Source of the DNA: RGIG250 sp964540025
GTDB lineage: Bacteria > Bacillota > Negativicutes > Selenomonadales > Selenomonadaceae
Assembly (NCBI GenBank): GCA_964540025.1
Contig: CAZIKQ010000034.1
Span: 1-19,691 of the forward strand
Direction of reading: 5' to 3'
DNA: 19,691 bases
Each line of letters starts with the position of its first letter. Position 1 is the first letter of the stretch. A model generated the notes under the pieces. The model had not been told where the DNA came from, ran no database searches, and saw nothing but the letters and a program-made list of their open reading frames with translations. The translations under genes and the position numbers were made by a program. Positions 1 through 5,630 of this stretch are shown here, piece after piece.

Positions 1-12
1 CGCACTAAAGCC

Positions 13-118
13 CCTTTCAGGGGCTAAGTGCTCACGCCAACCTACAGGGGAGCCTTTCAGTTTGATTATGGGGTATCGCTTTCAGCAGGTTAAATACTCA
101 TGCCGGCCTGAGAGGGCA
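13..118 (+). repeat. Two imperfect direct copies of a ~38-bp repeat
   Basis: A unit of the form CTTTCAG..GGYTAARTRCTCAYGCC occurs at about 13-50 and again at about 80-117, 67 bp apart. Positions 10-24 also form a small hairpin (7-bp stem AGCCCCT/AGGGGCT). Bases 24-55 recur inverted at the far end of the window (19659-19690, 29 of 32 matching). The copies differ too much, and are too few, for a CRISPR array. I see no gene in 1-157 and no strong promoter for the gene that follows. Confidence 0.6.
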
Positions 119-157
119 CGATAAGTCGCAATCGCATTCATTCATTAAGGAGGCACC

Positions 158-2065
158 ATGTCCATCGGCGCGCCGGTCTGGCTGCGAAGCTATGACCTGG
201 ATCAGGAATTGCTGAACGTTATAGAGAACATCATAAGCGGGGCGCCAAAGGGGCTGCCCCGCCATGTTTACGTTCTCGCCTCCCGGGAATTTGCGGCCAG
301 GCTCCGGGAGCTCTTTGCCCCTGCCGGGGAAGATATTTTCCAGGAAGGGGACTGCTACGATGAATTTTTCATCACCGCCGCCGCCTTTGCCCGCCGCCTT
401 GAACAGCTGGCGGAACGGCTGGCCGCCGAACGGGAGCGGCAGGCTGAACCGGGCGGGAAGCTCCTCCGCTACGACTATATCATCATCCCCCGGCTGGCGG
501 AATTCGTCGTGGATGCCGGCAGTCTGCTGGCCCTTTTGAAAACCCGCCTGACCCCGGCGGGCCTGCTCATTACCGCCCAGCTGAATGCCGACTACCGGCC
601 GATCCTTCAGGAGGCTCAGGAAGGATGGCACCGGTTCTTTGACCGCCACCTTTACGGGCGGCGGGAAATCAGCGATCTGATGTACGCCTCCTTCTACAAG
701 GACGTCGCCCTGCTCCCGCTGGGGCAGGACACCGGCCGCCCGGTTGACGGCAAAAACAACCGCTTCTGGCTGGCGCTCTGCCGCCCCCATACTCCCATCG
801 TCAGAGAATTGAAACTGGAGGAAAAATACCCCGGGGAAAACGGGGTCATTGCCGCCCGGCTCCGCCGGATTGAATATGAGGTAGAAAAGGACGGGGATCG
901 GGACTCGATTGCCGAAATCCTCATACGCCGCCTGGCCGTCTTTATCAGCTCGATTATTTTTTCTTCCCACAGAGAAAATTTTCTCCGGCGGATTTCCTCC
1001 GCCCTGACGGAAGCCGCCGCCGGGGAATTAAAAGAGATTTTGGCAGAATTAGAATTAACCCGGGAGGAGAGGGAGCTTGAGGATTTTGCGGATTTATCCG
1101 AGCCGGAGGAGAAAGTGGAAATCCCGGCTCCCGTTATTGACGGCCAGCCCCACACAATCGCCTTCGTTACCTGCGTAAATGACGAAGCCGCCTACGCCGA
1201 GTGCCGCCACTACCTTAAATCCCTGTCTCTGCCGGCGGGCTGGTCCGCCCAACTTATCCCTGTCAGGGGAGCGGCTTCAATGGCCGCCGGTTATGAACAG
1301 GGACGAAGGCTGGCCCGCCAGGCGGCCATCATCGTCTACCTGCATCAGGACGTTTTAGTGGTAAATAAAAAGCTGGTGGAAAATCTCCTGTCCCTGTTCG
1401 CCTGCTCCGACAGAATTGGCCTCGTGGGGGTCATCGGCTGCCGCCGCCTGCCGGAAACGGGTATCTGGTGGGACGGGCGGCGGCTGACCGGGCAGGTGCT
1501 CCACGCCTGCGAGCCGGAGAGCATTTCCCTGGCCAGTCACCACGAGCCTTCCGGCGGAAAGCTTTGCCAGGGAGTGGAAGCCGTTGACGGCCTGTTCCTG
1601 GCCGCAAGGGGCCCGGCCTTTGGAAAAGCGTCCGCCCCCCCAAGCCTCCCCTTTAGGGGAGGTGGCCGTCAGGCCGGTGGGGTAAACAGGCAAGACGAGT
1701 CGCTGACTCTTTACCCCTCAGACGGCTCCGCCGCCAGCTCCTCTATAGAGGAGCCAGTCAGCCTTGGCGGTTACCAGTCAGCTTCGCCGGCAGCCCCCCT
1801 CAATGGGAGCCTTGGGGCAGCGGCGGCAGCCGACAGCATTTATGACATTTCCTGGCGCTGTGACCTCTTTGACGGCTGGCATTTTTACGACAGCTCCCTT
1901 TGCCGGGAATACCGCCGCCGGGGACTGGCGGTGGTGGTCCCCCGTCAGTCACCGGACTTCTGGTGCATCCATTGTCCCGCCGAGAAGCCGCTTGATCCCG
2001 CCTATCACCGGTACCGGCAGCGGTTCCTTCAGGAGTATGGAGCGGAACTGAAGCCGGAGGTATAA
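158..2065 (+). CDS. StrF-like glycosyltransferase with methyltransferase-like N-terminus and in-frame repeat insertion
   Basis: A 635-residue protein with a clear AAGGAGG ribosome-binding site at 146-152. Residues ~105-145 (YDYIIIPRL...LTPAGLLITA) resemble the late strands of a class I SAM methyltransferase but I see no SAM-binding glycine motif, so this part is probably degenerate. Residues ~330-635 match the glycosyltransferase-like family that includes streptomycin-biosynthesis StrF (Pfam Glyco_tranf_2_5): HTIAFVTCVND at the start, YLHQDVLVV, GLVGVIGC, VDGLFLA (476-482) and SWRCDLFDGWHFYD near the end. The normally adjacent VDGLFLA and YDISWR (562-567) segments are separated by ~80 residues, mostly encoded by a palindromic repeat (residues ~496-552). 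Likely role is surface polysaccharide or glycoprotein synthesis in the cytoplasm; the acceptor is unknown. It is a single gene closed by a terminator. Family call is good, activity after the insertion is uncertain. Confidence 0.8.
   Translation: MSIGAPVWLRSYDLDQELLNVIENIISGAPKGLPRHVYVLASREFAARLRELFAPAGEDIFQEGDCYDEFFITAAAFARRLEQLAERLAAERERQAEPGGKLLRYDYIIIPRLAEFVVDAGSLLALLKTRLTPAGLLITAQLNADYRPILQEAQEGWHRFFDRHLYGRREISDLMYASFYKDVALLPLGQDTGRPVDGKNNRFWLALCRPHTPIVRELKLEEKYPGENGVIAARLRRIEYEVEKDGDRDSIAEILIRRLAVFISSIIFSSHRENFLRRISSALTEAAAGELKEILAELELTREERELEDFADLSEPEEKVEIPAPVIDGQPHTIAFVTCVNDEAAYAECRHYLKSLSLPAGWSAQLIPVRGAASMAAGYEQGRRLARQAAIIVYLHQDVLVVNKKLVENLLSLFACSDRIGLVGVIGCRRLPETGIWWDGRRLTGQVLHACEPESISLASHHEPSGGKLCQGVEAVDGLFLAARGPAFGKASAPPSLPFRGGGRQAGGVNRQDESLTLYPSDGSAASSSIEEPVSLGGYQSASPAAPLNGSLGAAAAADSIYDISWRCDLFDGWHFYDSSLCREYRRRGLAVVVPRQSPDFWCIHCPAEKPLDPAYHRYRQRFLQEYGAELKPEV
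1644..1812 (+). repeat. Palindromic interspersed repeat embedded in frame inside a coding gene
   Basis: This stretch is a divergent relative of the 153-bp elements at 2171-2323 and 17868-18020. It starts with the same GCCTCCCC..GGGGAGGTGGC hairpin, has an equivalent of the second hairpin (GGCC gtca GGCC), the GGGGTAAA/TTTACCCC long-range pairing, and the closing GCTCCTCT at AGAGGAGC hairpin (1738-1755). A second, decayed copy of the right end follows to 1812. The closing stem differs from the other copies (GCTCCCCT aa AGGGGAGC) by paired changes that preserve base pairing. It is translated without stop codons as part of the host glycosyltransferase. Confidence 0.8.
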
Positions 2066-2081
2066 TATATAATAGAGACGC

Positions 2082-2123
2082 AAAAATCCCCCATTGCATT
2101 AAAAATGCCAATGGGGGATTTTT
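2082..2123 (+). terminator. Rho-independent terminator of the glycosyltransferase gene
   Basis: Perfect 15-bp stem AAAAATCCCCCATTG (2082-2096) with CAATGGGGGATTTTT (2109-2123), 12-nt loop, 17 nt after the stop codon. The A-rich and T-rich flanks make it usable on both strands. Confidence 0.9.
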
Positions 2124-2170
2124 CACCGAATGAAAAAAAACGGATTGAACATCCGATCCAGACTGTTGAC

Positions 2171-2323
2171 AAAATAGCCTCCCCTATAGGGGAGGTGGCG
2201 GCGTAGCCGCCGGAGGGGTGACAGACAAATCAACGGTTTTCCTGTTTCACCCCTCAGTCGCTTCCAGCGACAGCTCCCCTAAAGGGGAGCCTCATAAAGA
2301 ATAAGTGACTTTGTCGACAAGCT
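2171..2323 (+). repeat. 153-bp multi-hairpin palindromic element, copy 1
   Basis: Same length and nearly the same sequence as 17868-18020, apart from ~25 variable bases in the middle. It folds as a chain of hairpins: CCTCCCCTATAGGGGAGG (perfect palindrome), GGCGGC gta GCCGCC, GTCGCT tcc AGCGAC and GCTCCCCT aa AGGGGAGC, with GGAGGGGTGA pairable to TCACCCCTC across the variable centre. The right end has TTGTCGACAA and the left flank TGTTGACAAAA, resembling short terminal inverted repeats. There is no ORF, so if mobile it must be non-autonomous (MITE/REP-like). Similar hairpin-bearing GGGGAGC repeats are common in Firmicute genomes. The flanks carry near-matching hairpins (about 2140-2162 and 2327-2349), possibly an old duplication. 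Confidence 0.85.
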
Positions 2324-2331
2324 GAACCGGA

Positions 2332-2360
2332 TTGAATATCCGGTCAGATTATGATAGTAT
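2332..2360 (+). promoter_or_regulatory. Sigma-A promoter of structured RNA copy 1
   Basis: TTGAAT at 2332-2337, 17-bp spacer, TAGTAT at 2355-2360. The second RNA copy has an aligned TTGAAC-17-TAATAT at 4344-4372; agreement of both boxes and the spacer in two copies supports it. The -35 box lies in a small hairpin (CCGGAT tgaat ATCCGG) abutting the palindromic element. Confidence 0.65.
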
Positions 2361-2468
2361 TTCCCTGGGATTGCCAGGATGGTAGGCGGTTAGCCCTCTC
2401 CGGAGGGACTGTGACCCTCCGTTCACATAGAAACCCGCAAGGGAATCTGGGAAAGGAGGGCTTAGCCA

Positions 2469-2567
2469 ATGGATATTTTAGCCCTTACAGCGGTGTTGAG
2501 CTTCGGCTTGACCTGCTTGGGCATAGGATACTCTATCGGCAGAGATAGCAACAAGCCACAGAGATAG
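2469..2567 (+). CDS. 32-aa hydrophobic peptide, holin-like toxin type
   Basis: A short ORF with RBS AAAGGAGG (2452-2459) 9 nt before ATG. It encodes MDILALTAVLSFGL, a hydrophobic stretch to residue ~23, then a polar, positively charged tail RDSNKPQR. One membrane helix plus a basic tail is the plan of the small 'putative holin-like toxin' peptides of Firmicutes and of type I toxins in general; the LSFGL core is similar, but I cannot confirm family membership. It lies in the middle of the structured RNA, between the competing 5' helices and the 3' terminator. On the opposite strand, TTGTTG (2549-2554), an 18-bp spacer and TATCCT (2525-2530) could be a weak antisense promoter producing an antitoxin RNA across the RBS. 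The second copy has lost this ORF. Confidence 0.55.
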   Translation: MDILALTAVLSFGLTCLGIGYSIGRDSNKPQR

Positions 2568-2642
2568 CCGCCCCGCCCGCAAAAGTAAGGCGACTATCTG
2601 TCAAATTATAATTCGGGCTAACCGTCTATCGGTAACTCCCGG

Positions 2643-2673
2643 AGGGCGTCTGTTGACGCAGATGCCCTTCTTT
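2643..2673 (+). terminator. Terminator of structured RNA copy 1
   Basis: 10-bp stem AGGGCGTCTG/CAGATGCCCT (one G-U pair) with a 6-nt loop, followed by TCTTTA. The same stem with a different loop ends the second copy at 4598-4623. Confidence 0.75.
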
Positions 2674-2736
2674 ACGTTTAATATACCACAATCTCCCGGC
2701 CGTCGCAATCATTTTTCCGCGGTCAGCCGATTTAAT

Positions 2737-3270
2737 TTAGTCGTAGTACCCCTTCGCCAGAAGCAGCGCGTCAAGGCGGGAGAGAATTTCCTCCGGCCCG
2801 TGGCGGCGCTGCTTTTTGCATTCAGCCCGATCTCCGCCGCAGATGATGCAGGGGGGCTGCCAGCGGGGCAGCGCCTCACTGCCCGTATCATCGTAGACGG
2901 AGATATCGAATACCGCCCCCAGGGGATGGGTTTCTATCACTCCGGACAGCGCGCCCCGGAGGGCTTCGGCCCGATCGTCCACCACCGTGAAGGTCTCCGG
3001 GTTTTCCCGGCCGGCGGAGGACTCCCCCAGCTGCACCATAGCCAGCTGGGAAAGAGTGAGGTGGATCCGGTTCAGCCCCTCCTGATAGAGCCGGGCCACG
3101 CCCCTTTCCTGCTCCCGGCTCAGCGGCAGCTCCGGCAGGTCAAGCCGGTAAACGATCACGGCGACGGCGTGTTCCCGTCCCCGCTCGTCCACCGGGACAA
3201 AGTTTTTATTGTCGTCCTTGTAAAAGGCAATCAGCTGTCTAACCTTTATCAACCGTTCCTGCTCTGTCAT
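2737..3270 (-). CDS. citX: CitX-like apo-citrate lyase phosphoribosyl-dephospho-CoA transferase
   Basis: A 177-residue protein, the usual CitX length. CitX attaches the phosphoribosyl-dephospho-CoA prosthetic group to the acyl carrier subunit CitD of citrate lyase (EC 2.7.7.61). Diagnostic segments are VIVYRLDLPELP (38-49), GAVFDISVYDDTG (118-130) and the C-terminal CIICGGDRAEC...RRH (141-157), the cysteine/histidine signature of the family. The start ATG is 9 nt downstream of the ltaE stop with GAGGT as a weak RBS, so the two are co-transcribed. No citrate lyase subunit (citDEF), ligase (citC) or citG is in the window, so the carrier it modifies must be encoded elsewhere. The opposite strand carries a long open frame that I regard as a shadow. 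Confidence 0.85.
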   Translation of the reverse strand: MTEQERLIKVRQLIAFYKDDNKNFVPVDERGREHAVAVIVYRLDLPELPLSREQERGVARLYQEGLNRIHLTLSQLAMVQLGESSAGRENPETFTVVDDRAEALRGALSGVIETHPLGAVFDISVYDDTGSEALPRWQPPCIICGGDRAECKKQRRHGPEEILSRLDALLLAKGYYD

Positions 3271-3279
3271 CGCGCAACC

Positions 3280-4317
3280 TCAAAGACAGGTTTCCAGCTC
3301 ATCCAGCATCTCGTCCGTGGTTCCCCAGCCGGTGGCGAAGCGGACCACGGTATGGCTTTCGTCTACAGCTTCCCAAAAACCCACCCTTACCCGCTTTTCC
3401 AGCTCCCGGAGCTTTTCGTTTTCCAACACCACGAAAATCTGATTGGTGGGATTTTCCATAAAGAATTTATAGCCCTTTGCCGCCAGCATTTTCCGCAGGC
3501 GGTCCGCCTTTTCGACGGCGTTTTTTCCGGCCCGGAAATAAAGGCCGTCCGTAAACAGGGCGTCAAACTGCAATCCCAGCAGCCATCCTTTGGCCAGCAT
3601 TGCCCCGTGCTGCTTCGTCATGGTGTAGAAATGCTTTGGGGCTTTACCGGGTGCAAAGACTACCGCCTCCCCCATCAGGGCTCCCATTTTCGTGCCGCCG
3701 ATATAGAAGACGTCCGTCAGCCGGGCAATGTCCGCCAGGGTCACGTCCGTCCCCTCCGCCATGAGGCCGTAGCCAAGCCTTGCCCCGTCCAGAAACAGGG
3801 GAATATCGTATTCACGGCAGACCGCCGACAGGGCCGTCAGCTCCGCCAGAGTGTAGAGGGTACCATACTCGGAAGGATGGGAAACGTATACCATCCCCGG
3901 AAAGACCATATGGTCGTAGCTGCCGTCCCCGTAAAATTTTTTCAGCAGCCCCCTTACGTCCGCCGCCGCCAGCTTGCCGTTTTTGTGGGGGATCGTCAGC
4001 ACTTTGTGGCCCGTATACTCTACCGCTCCGGCTTCATGGACCGCGATATGGCCGGTGTCCGCCCCGATGACCCCCTGATAATTTGCCAGCATGGCGCTGA
4101 TGACCACCTGATTTGCCTGAGTGCCTCCCACCAGAAAGAAAATTTCCGGCTGGGGCTCACCGGCCTTGTACCCGCAGGCGGCGGCAATCTTTTTCTTCGC
4201 CCGGGCGGAGTATTCATCACAGCCGTAGCCTACGATGCCCTCCCGGTTTGTTTTGGCCATCAGGTCAAGGATTTCCGGATGGCATCCTTCGGCGTAATCG
4301 CATTGAAATGAAAGCAT
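3280..4317 (-). CDS. ltaE: Low-specificity L-threonine aldolase
   Basis: A PLP enzyme of the beta-eliminating lyase / threonine aldolase family that cleaves L-threonine (and allo-threonine) to glycine and acetaldehyde. Visible features, numbered from the chosen start: N-terminal MLSFQCDYAEGCHP typical of the family, GGTQANQ (64-70, cofactor phosphate contact), HEAGAVE (94-100), FLDGARLGYGL (175-185, PLP-binding Asp177 and Arg180) and IGGTKMGAL with the Schiff-base lysine at 210. An in-frame ATG six codons upstream exists, but the AGGGAGA site fits the internal ATG at 4317 and that start matches family N-termini; the protein is then 345 residues. It is the first gene of an operon with citX. 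No promoter is obvious on its short upstream side, which it shares with the divergent RNA promoter at 4344. Confidence 0.93.
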   Translation of the reverse strand: MLSFQCDYAEGCHPEILDLMAKTNREGIVGYGCDEYSARAKKKIAAACGYKAGEPQPEIFFLVGGTQANQVVISAMLANYQGVIGADTGHIAVHEAGAVEYTGHKVLTIPHKNGKLAAADVRGLLKKFYGDGSYDHMVFPGMVYVSHPSEYGTLYTLAELTALSAVCREYDIPLFLDGARLGYGLMAEGTDVTLADIARLTDVFYIGGTKMGALMGEAVVFAPGKAPKHFYTMTKQHGAMLAKGWLLGLQFDALFTDGLYFRAGKNAVEKADRLRKMLAAKGYKFFMENPTNQIFVVLENEKLRELEKRVRVGFWEAVDESHTVVRFATGWGTTDEMLDELETCL

Positions 4318-4343
4318 TTTATTTTCTCCCTTCATAATGCAGG

Positions 4344-4372
4344 TTGAACGTCCTGGCGAATTATGTTAATAT
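4344..4372 (+). promoter_or_regulatory. Sigma-A promoter of structured RNA copy 2
   Basis: TTGAAC at 4344-4349, 17-bp spacer, TAATAT at 4367-4372, aligned with the promoter of copy 1. It points away from ltaE. Confidence 0.65.
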
Positions 4373-4384
4373 CCTTTCAGGACT

Positions 4385-4629
4385 ACCAGGATGGCAGGCG
4401 GTTAGCCCTCTTCGGAGGGACTGTGACCCTCCGTTTACATAGAAACCCGCAAGGGAATCTGGGAAGGGAGGGCTGAGCCAATGGATATTCTATAGGTAAA
4501 GATAATAGCAAGACACAGAAATAGCCGCCCCCGACCAAAGGATGCGGCTATAGCTGTAATTCACTAATCGGGCTAACCGTCTATCGGTAACTCCCGGAGG
4601 GCGTCTGTTTGTGCAGATGCCCTTCTTTA
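4385..4629 (+). ncRNA. Structured RNA element, ORF-less copy
   Basis: Second copy of the element at 2374-2673. It keeps the 10-bp end pairing exactly (CGGTTAGCCC at 4399-4408, GGGCTAACCG at 4570-4579), the competing CCCTC/GAGGG and GGAGGG/CCCTCC helices, the GCAA hairpin, and a perfect ATAGCCGC/GCGGCTAT stem (4520-4549) where copy 1 has one mismatch. The terminator stem is AGGGCGTCTG/CAGATGCCCT at 4598-4623 followed by TCTTTAT. The coding centre is deleted. The rest of 4318-4663 holds only its promoter and the spacer to the exported-protein gene. Confidence 0.65.
4481..4524 (+). pseudogene. Deleted remnant of the hydrophobic peptide ORF
   Basis: The RBS (GGGAGGGCTGAGCCA) and the first nine bases ATGGATATT match copy 1, then ~55 bp corresponding to 2478-2532 are missing. 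The deletion joins the start to the sequence encoding the polar tail out of frame and yields MDIL followed by TAG. The lost segment also contains the possible antisense -10 box, so peptide and putative antisense RNA would have been lost together. Confidence 0.7.
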
Positions 4630-4663
4630 TGTTTAATATACCACAATCTCCACCGGGCCGCAA

Positions 4664-5386
4664 TCATTTTTTAGCGGTGTCCGGTTGGTTCCCTTTTTCT
4701 TCTGATTTGGAGACCTTCACCGGAAAGACCCGCTGCCGCATACGGCTTTTTTCCAGCAGCTCGTCCACCGCTTCCTCCGTCAGCTCGTACAGACCTTTGC
4801 CGTAGTACTCGTCATTGATCCACCCGTAGGCGGTCTCCCTGATAACTCCGGCCGGGCGGCCCTTTTTCCCGGGGACAGCTGACCCGGCCGCCTGCCGGTC
4901 AAAGCCCAAAAGCTCCATATCCACCGCCGCCCGGATAATCATCCGTCCCCACCAGTCAGGGAAAATTTCTTCATAAGCCCCCCTGACCCGGAGAAGGATG
5001 ATGAGGTCTGCCCCCAGCTTATCAGCCAGCGCCGGCATTATGGCTTCGTAGTCCGGACGGTTTTTTTTCGTCACGTACCGGCCGCTGTTTACCAGAGAAG
5101 CCAGCTCCCGCCGGGCTGTCCCCGGATCTATGTAGGCCGCCATTTTCGTTACTCCGTTCAGGGGAACGTGGACGACCCGCTCCAGCTGCCGGCTGACATA
5201 CTGATCGCCGCCGCAGTCGGCCAGCAGCCCCAGATTTTCCACCGGCAGCAGGGCAATATTTTTCGGTTTTTTTGCCCCGGCGCCTGTTTCTTCCGCCCGG
5301 GCCCCCTTCGCCCCCCAGCCGGAAAAAACCGTCAGCAACATCAGGACAAAGATAATTTTTACGGTCAAAGGCTTCCATAATCTCAT
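4664..5386 (-). CDS. Exported protein of unknown function
   Basis: A 240-residue protein I cannot assign. A good signal peptide is visible: basic MRLWKPLTVK, a hydrophobic core IIFVLMLLTVF and an AxA cleavage site after residue 31 (GARA|EE), with no lipobox cysteine. The mature start NIALLPVENL resembles the first strand of periplasmic proteins of the LpoB/GNA1162 kind, and ADLIILLRVRGAYE plus a basic C-terminus (KVSKSEEKGNQPDTAKK) follow. The protein is therefore probably periplasmic and globular. It stands alone: a promoter with a ~150-nt leader lies upstream (5545-5574) and the RNA terminator of the opposite strand lies beyond its end. Confidence 0.75.
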   Translation of the reverse strand: MRLWKPLTVKIIFVLMLLTVFSGWGAKGARAEETGAGAKKPKNIALLPVENLGLLADCGGDQYVSRQLERVVHVPLNGVTKMAAYIDPGTARRELASLVNSGRYVTKKNRPDYEAIMPALADKLGADLIILLRVRGAYEEIFPDWWGRMIIRAAVDMELLGFDRQAAGSAVPGKKGRPAGVIRETAYGWINDEYYGKGLYELTEEAVDELLEKSRMRQRVFPVKVSKSEEKGNQPDTAKK

Positions 5387-5440
5387 GATTGCCGCCTCCC
5401 TTGGATATGTCCTTATAACGACAAGCCCCTTACGCTAATG

Positions 5441-5597
5441 GCAGGAATAGACTTGCAGTTTCCTGAACCTCTACATCATAACGGTCTCCGACCGTTGAAT
5501 GGCATTAGGTAGGAAATTCCTATGGAACTTCCCTGAACCCCTACATTATAATACCATTAGCAAAAAAATTGCAAGGCAGGTGAATTTCCGTGGAACA
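5441..5597 (+). repeat. ~70-bp imperfect direct repeats, two copies plus a partial third
   Basis: The string CCTGAACCYCTACATYATAA occurs at 5462-5481 and 5532-5551 (18 of 20 identical, 70 bp apart). The preceding GGNAGGAA.. segments at ~5440 and ~5508 align, and a third partial unit GGCAGG..TTTCC.TGGAAC is at ~5576-5597. Unit B contains ATTATAAT, which supplies a -10 box on the minus strand and possibly on the plus strand. The block fills the gap between divergent genes and is read through by a spurious N-terminal extension of the next ORF. Confidence 0.6.
5545..5574 (-). promoter_or_regulatory. Promoter for the exported-protein gene
   Basis: On the minus strand TTGCAA (5574-5569), an 18-bp spacer and a perfect TATAAT (5550-5545). 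The transcript would have a ~150-nt leader before the ATG at 5386. Because ATTATAAT is nearly symmetric, a plus-strand -10 (TATAAT 5547-5552) for the radical SAM gene is also possible, but its -35 is poor. Confidence 0.5.
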
Positions 5598-5600
5598 GAC

Positions 5601-5620
5601 CGGGCCGAAGGATCGGCCCG
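5601..5620 (+). promoter_or_regulatory. Leader hairpin presenting an AGGA loop before the radical SAM gene
   Basis: Perfect 8-bp stem CGGGCCGA/TCGGCCCG with loop AGGA, ending 10 nt before the ATG at 5631. The loop is the only Shine-Dalgarno-like sequence upstream of the start, so the hairpin may bring it into range or control access to it. Confidence 0.45.
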
Positions 5621-5630
5621 CAATAATGTT

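Larger units (their letters stand above)
2374..2673 (+). ncRNA. Structured RNA element, intact copy with hydrophobic peptide ORF (type I toxin-like)
   Basis: An element of ~300 bp repeated at 4385-4629. Conserved parts are a 5' box CGGTTAGCCC (2387-2396) exactly complementary to GGGCTAACCG (2615-2624); competing local helices CCCTC tccg GAGGG (2394-2407) and GGAGGG..CCCTCC (2402-2420); a CCC-GCAA-GGG tetraloop hairpin (2434-2443); a stem GATAGCCGCC/GGCGACTATC around 2563-2600; and a terminator. The ribosome-binding stretch GGAGGGCTTAGCC (~2455-2467) can also pair with GGTTAGCCCTCTCC near the 5' end, so translation is probably blocked in the full-length RNA. The architecture (own promoter, sequestered RBS, end-to-end pairing, tiny membrane peptide) matches what is known of type I toxin mRNAs. 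No function is proven. Confidence 0.65.

Noticed and set aside
13..118. CRISPR-like pair of repeats
   Set aside because: Only two copies, strongly diverged from each other, no conserved palindromic repeat and no cas genes.
2351..2548. 65-aa open frame across the structured RNA
   Set aside because: Lies in a different frame from the RBS-preceded hydrophobic peptide and has no RBS of its own.
2653..4311. 552-aa open frame on the plus strand
   Set aside because: Antisense shadow of citX and ltaE, whose family motifs are clear; it also starts in a terminator hairpin.
2374..4629. Composite transposon bounded by the two RNA copies around ltaE-citX
   Set aside because: The copies flank the operon as direct repeats, but there is no transposase or terminal inverted repeat, and citX/ltaE look compositionally native; duplication of a small element is simpler.
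5499..5630. N-terminal extension of the radical SAM protein
   Set aside because: The 44 extra residues are encoded by direct repeats and a hairpin, and are not family-like.
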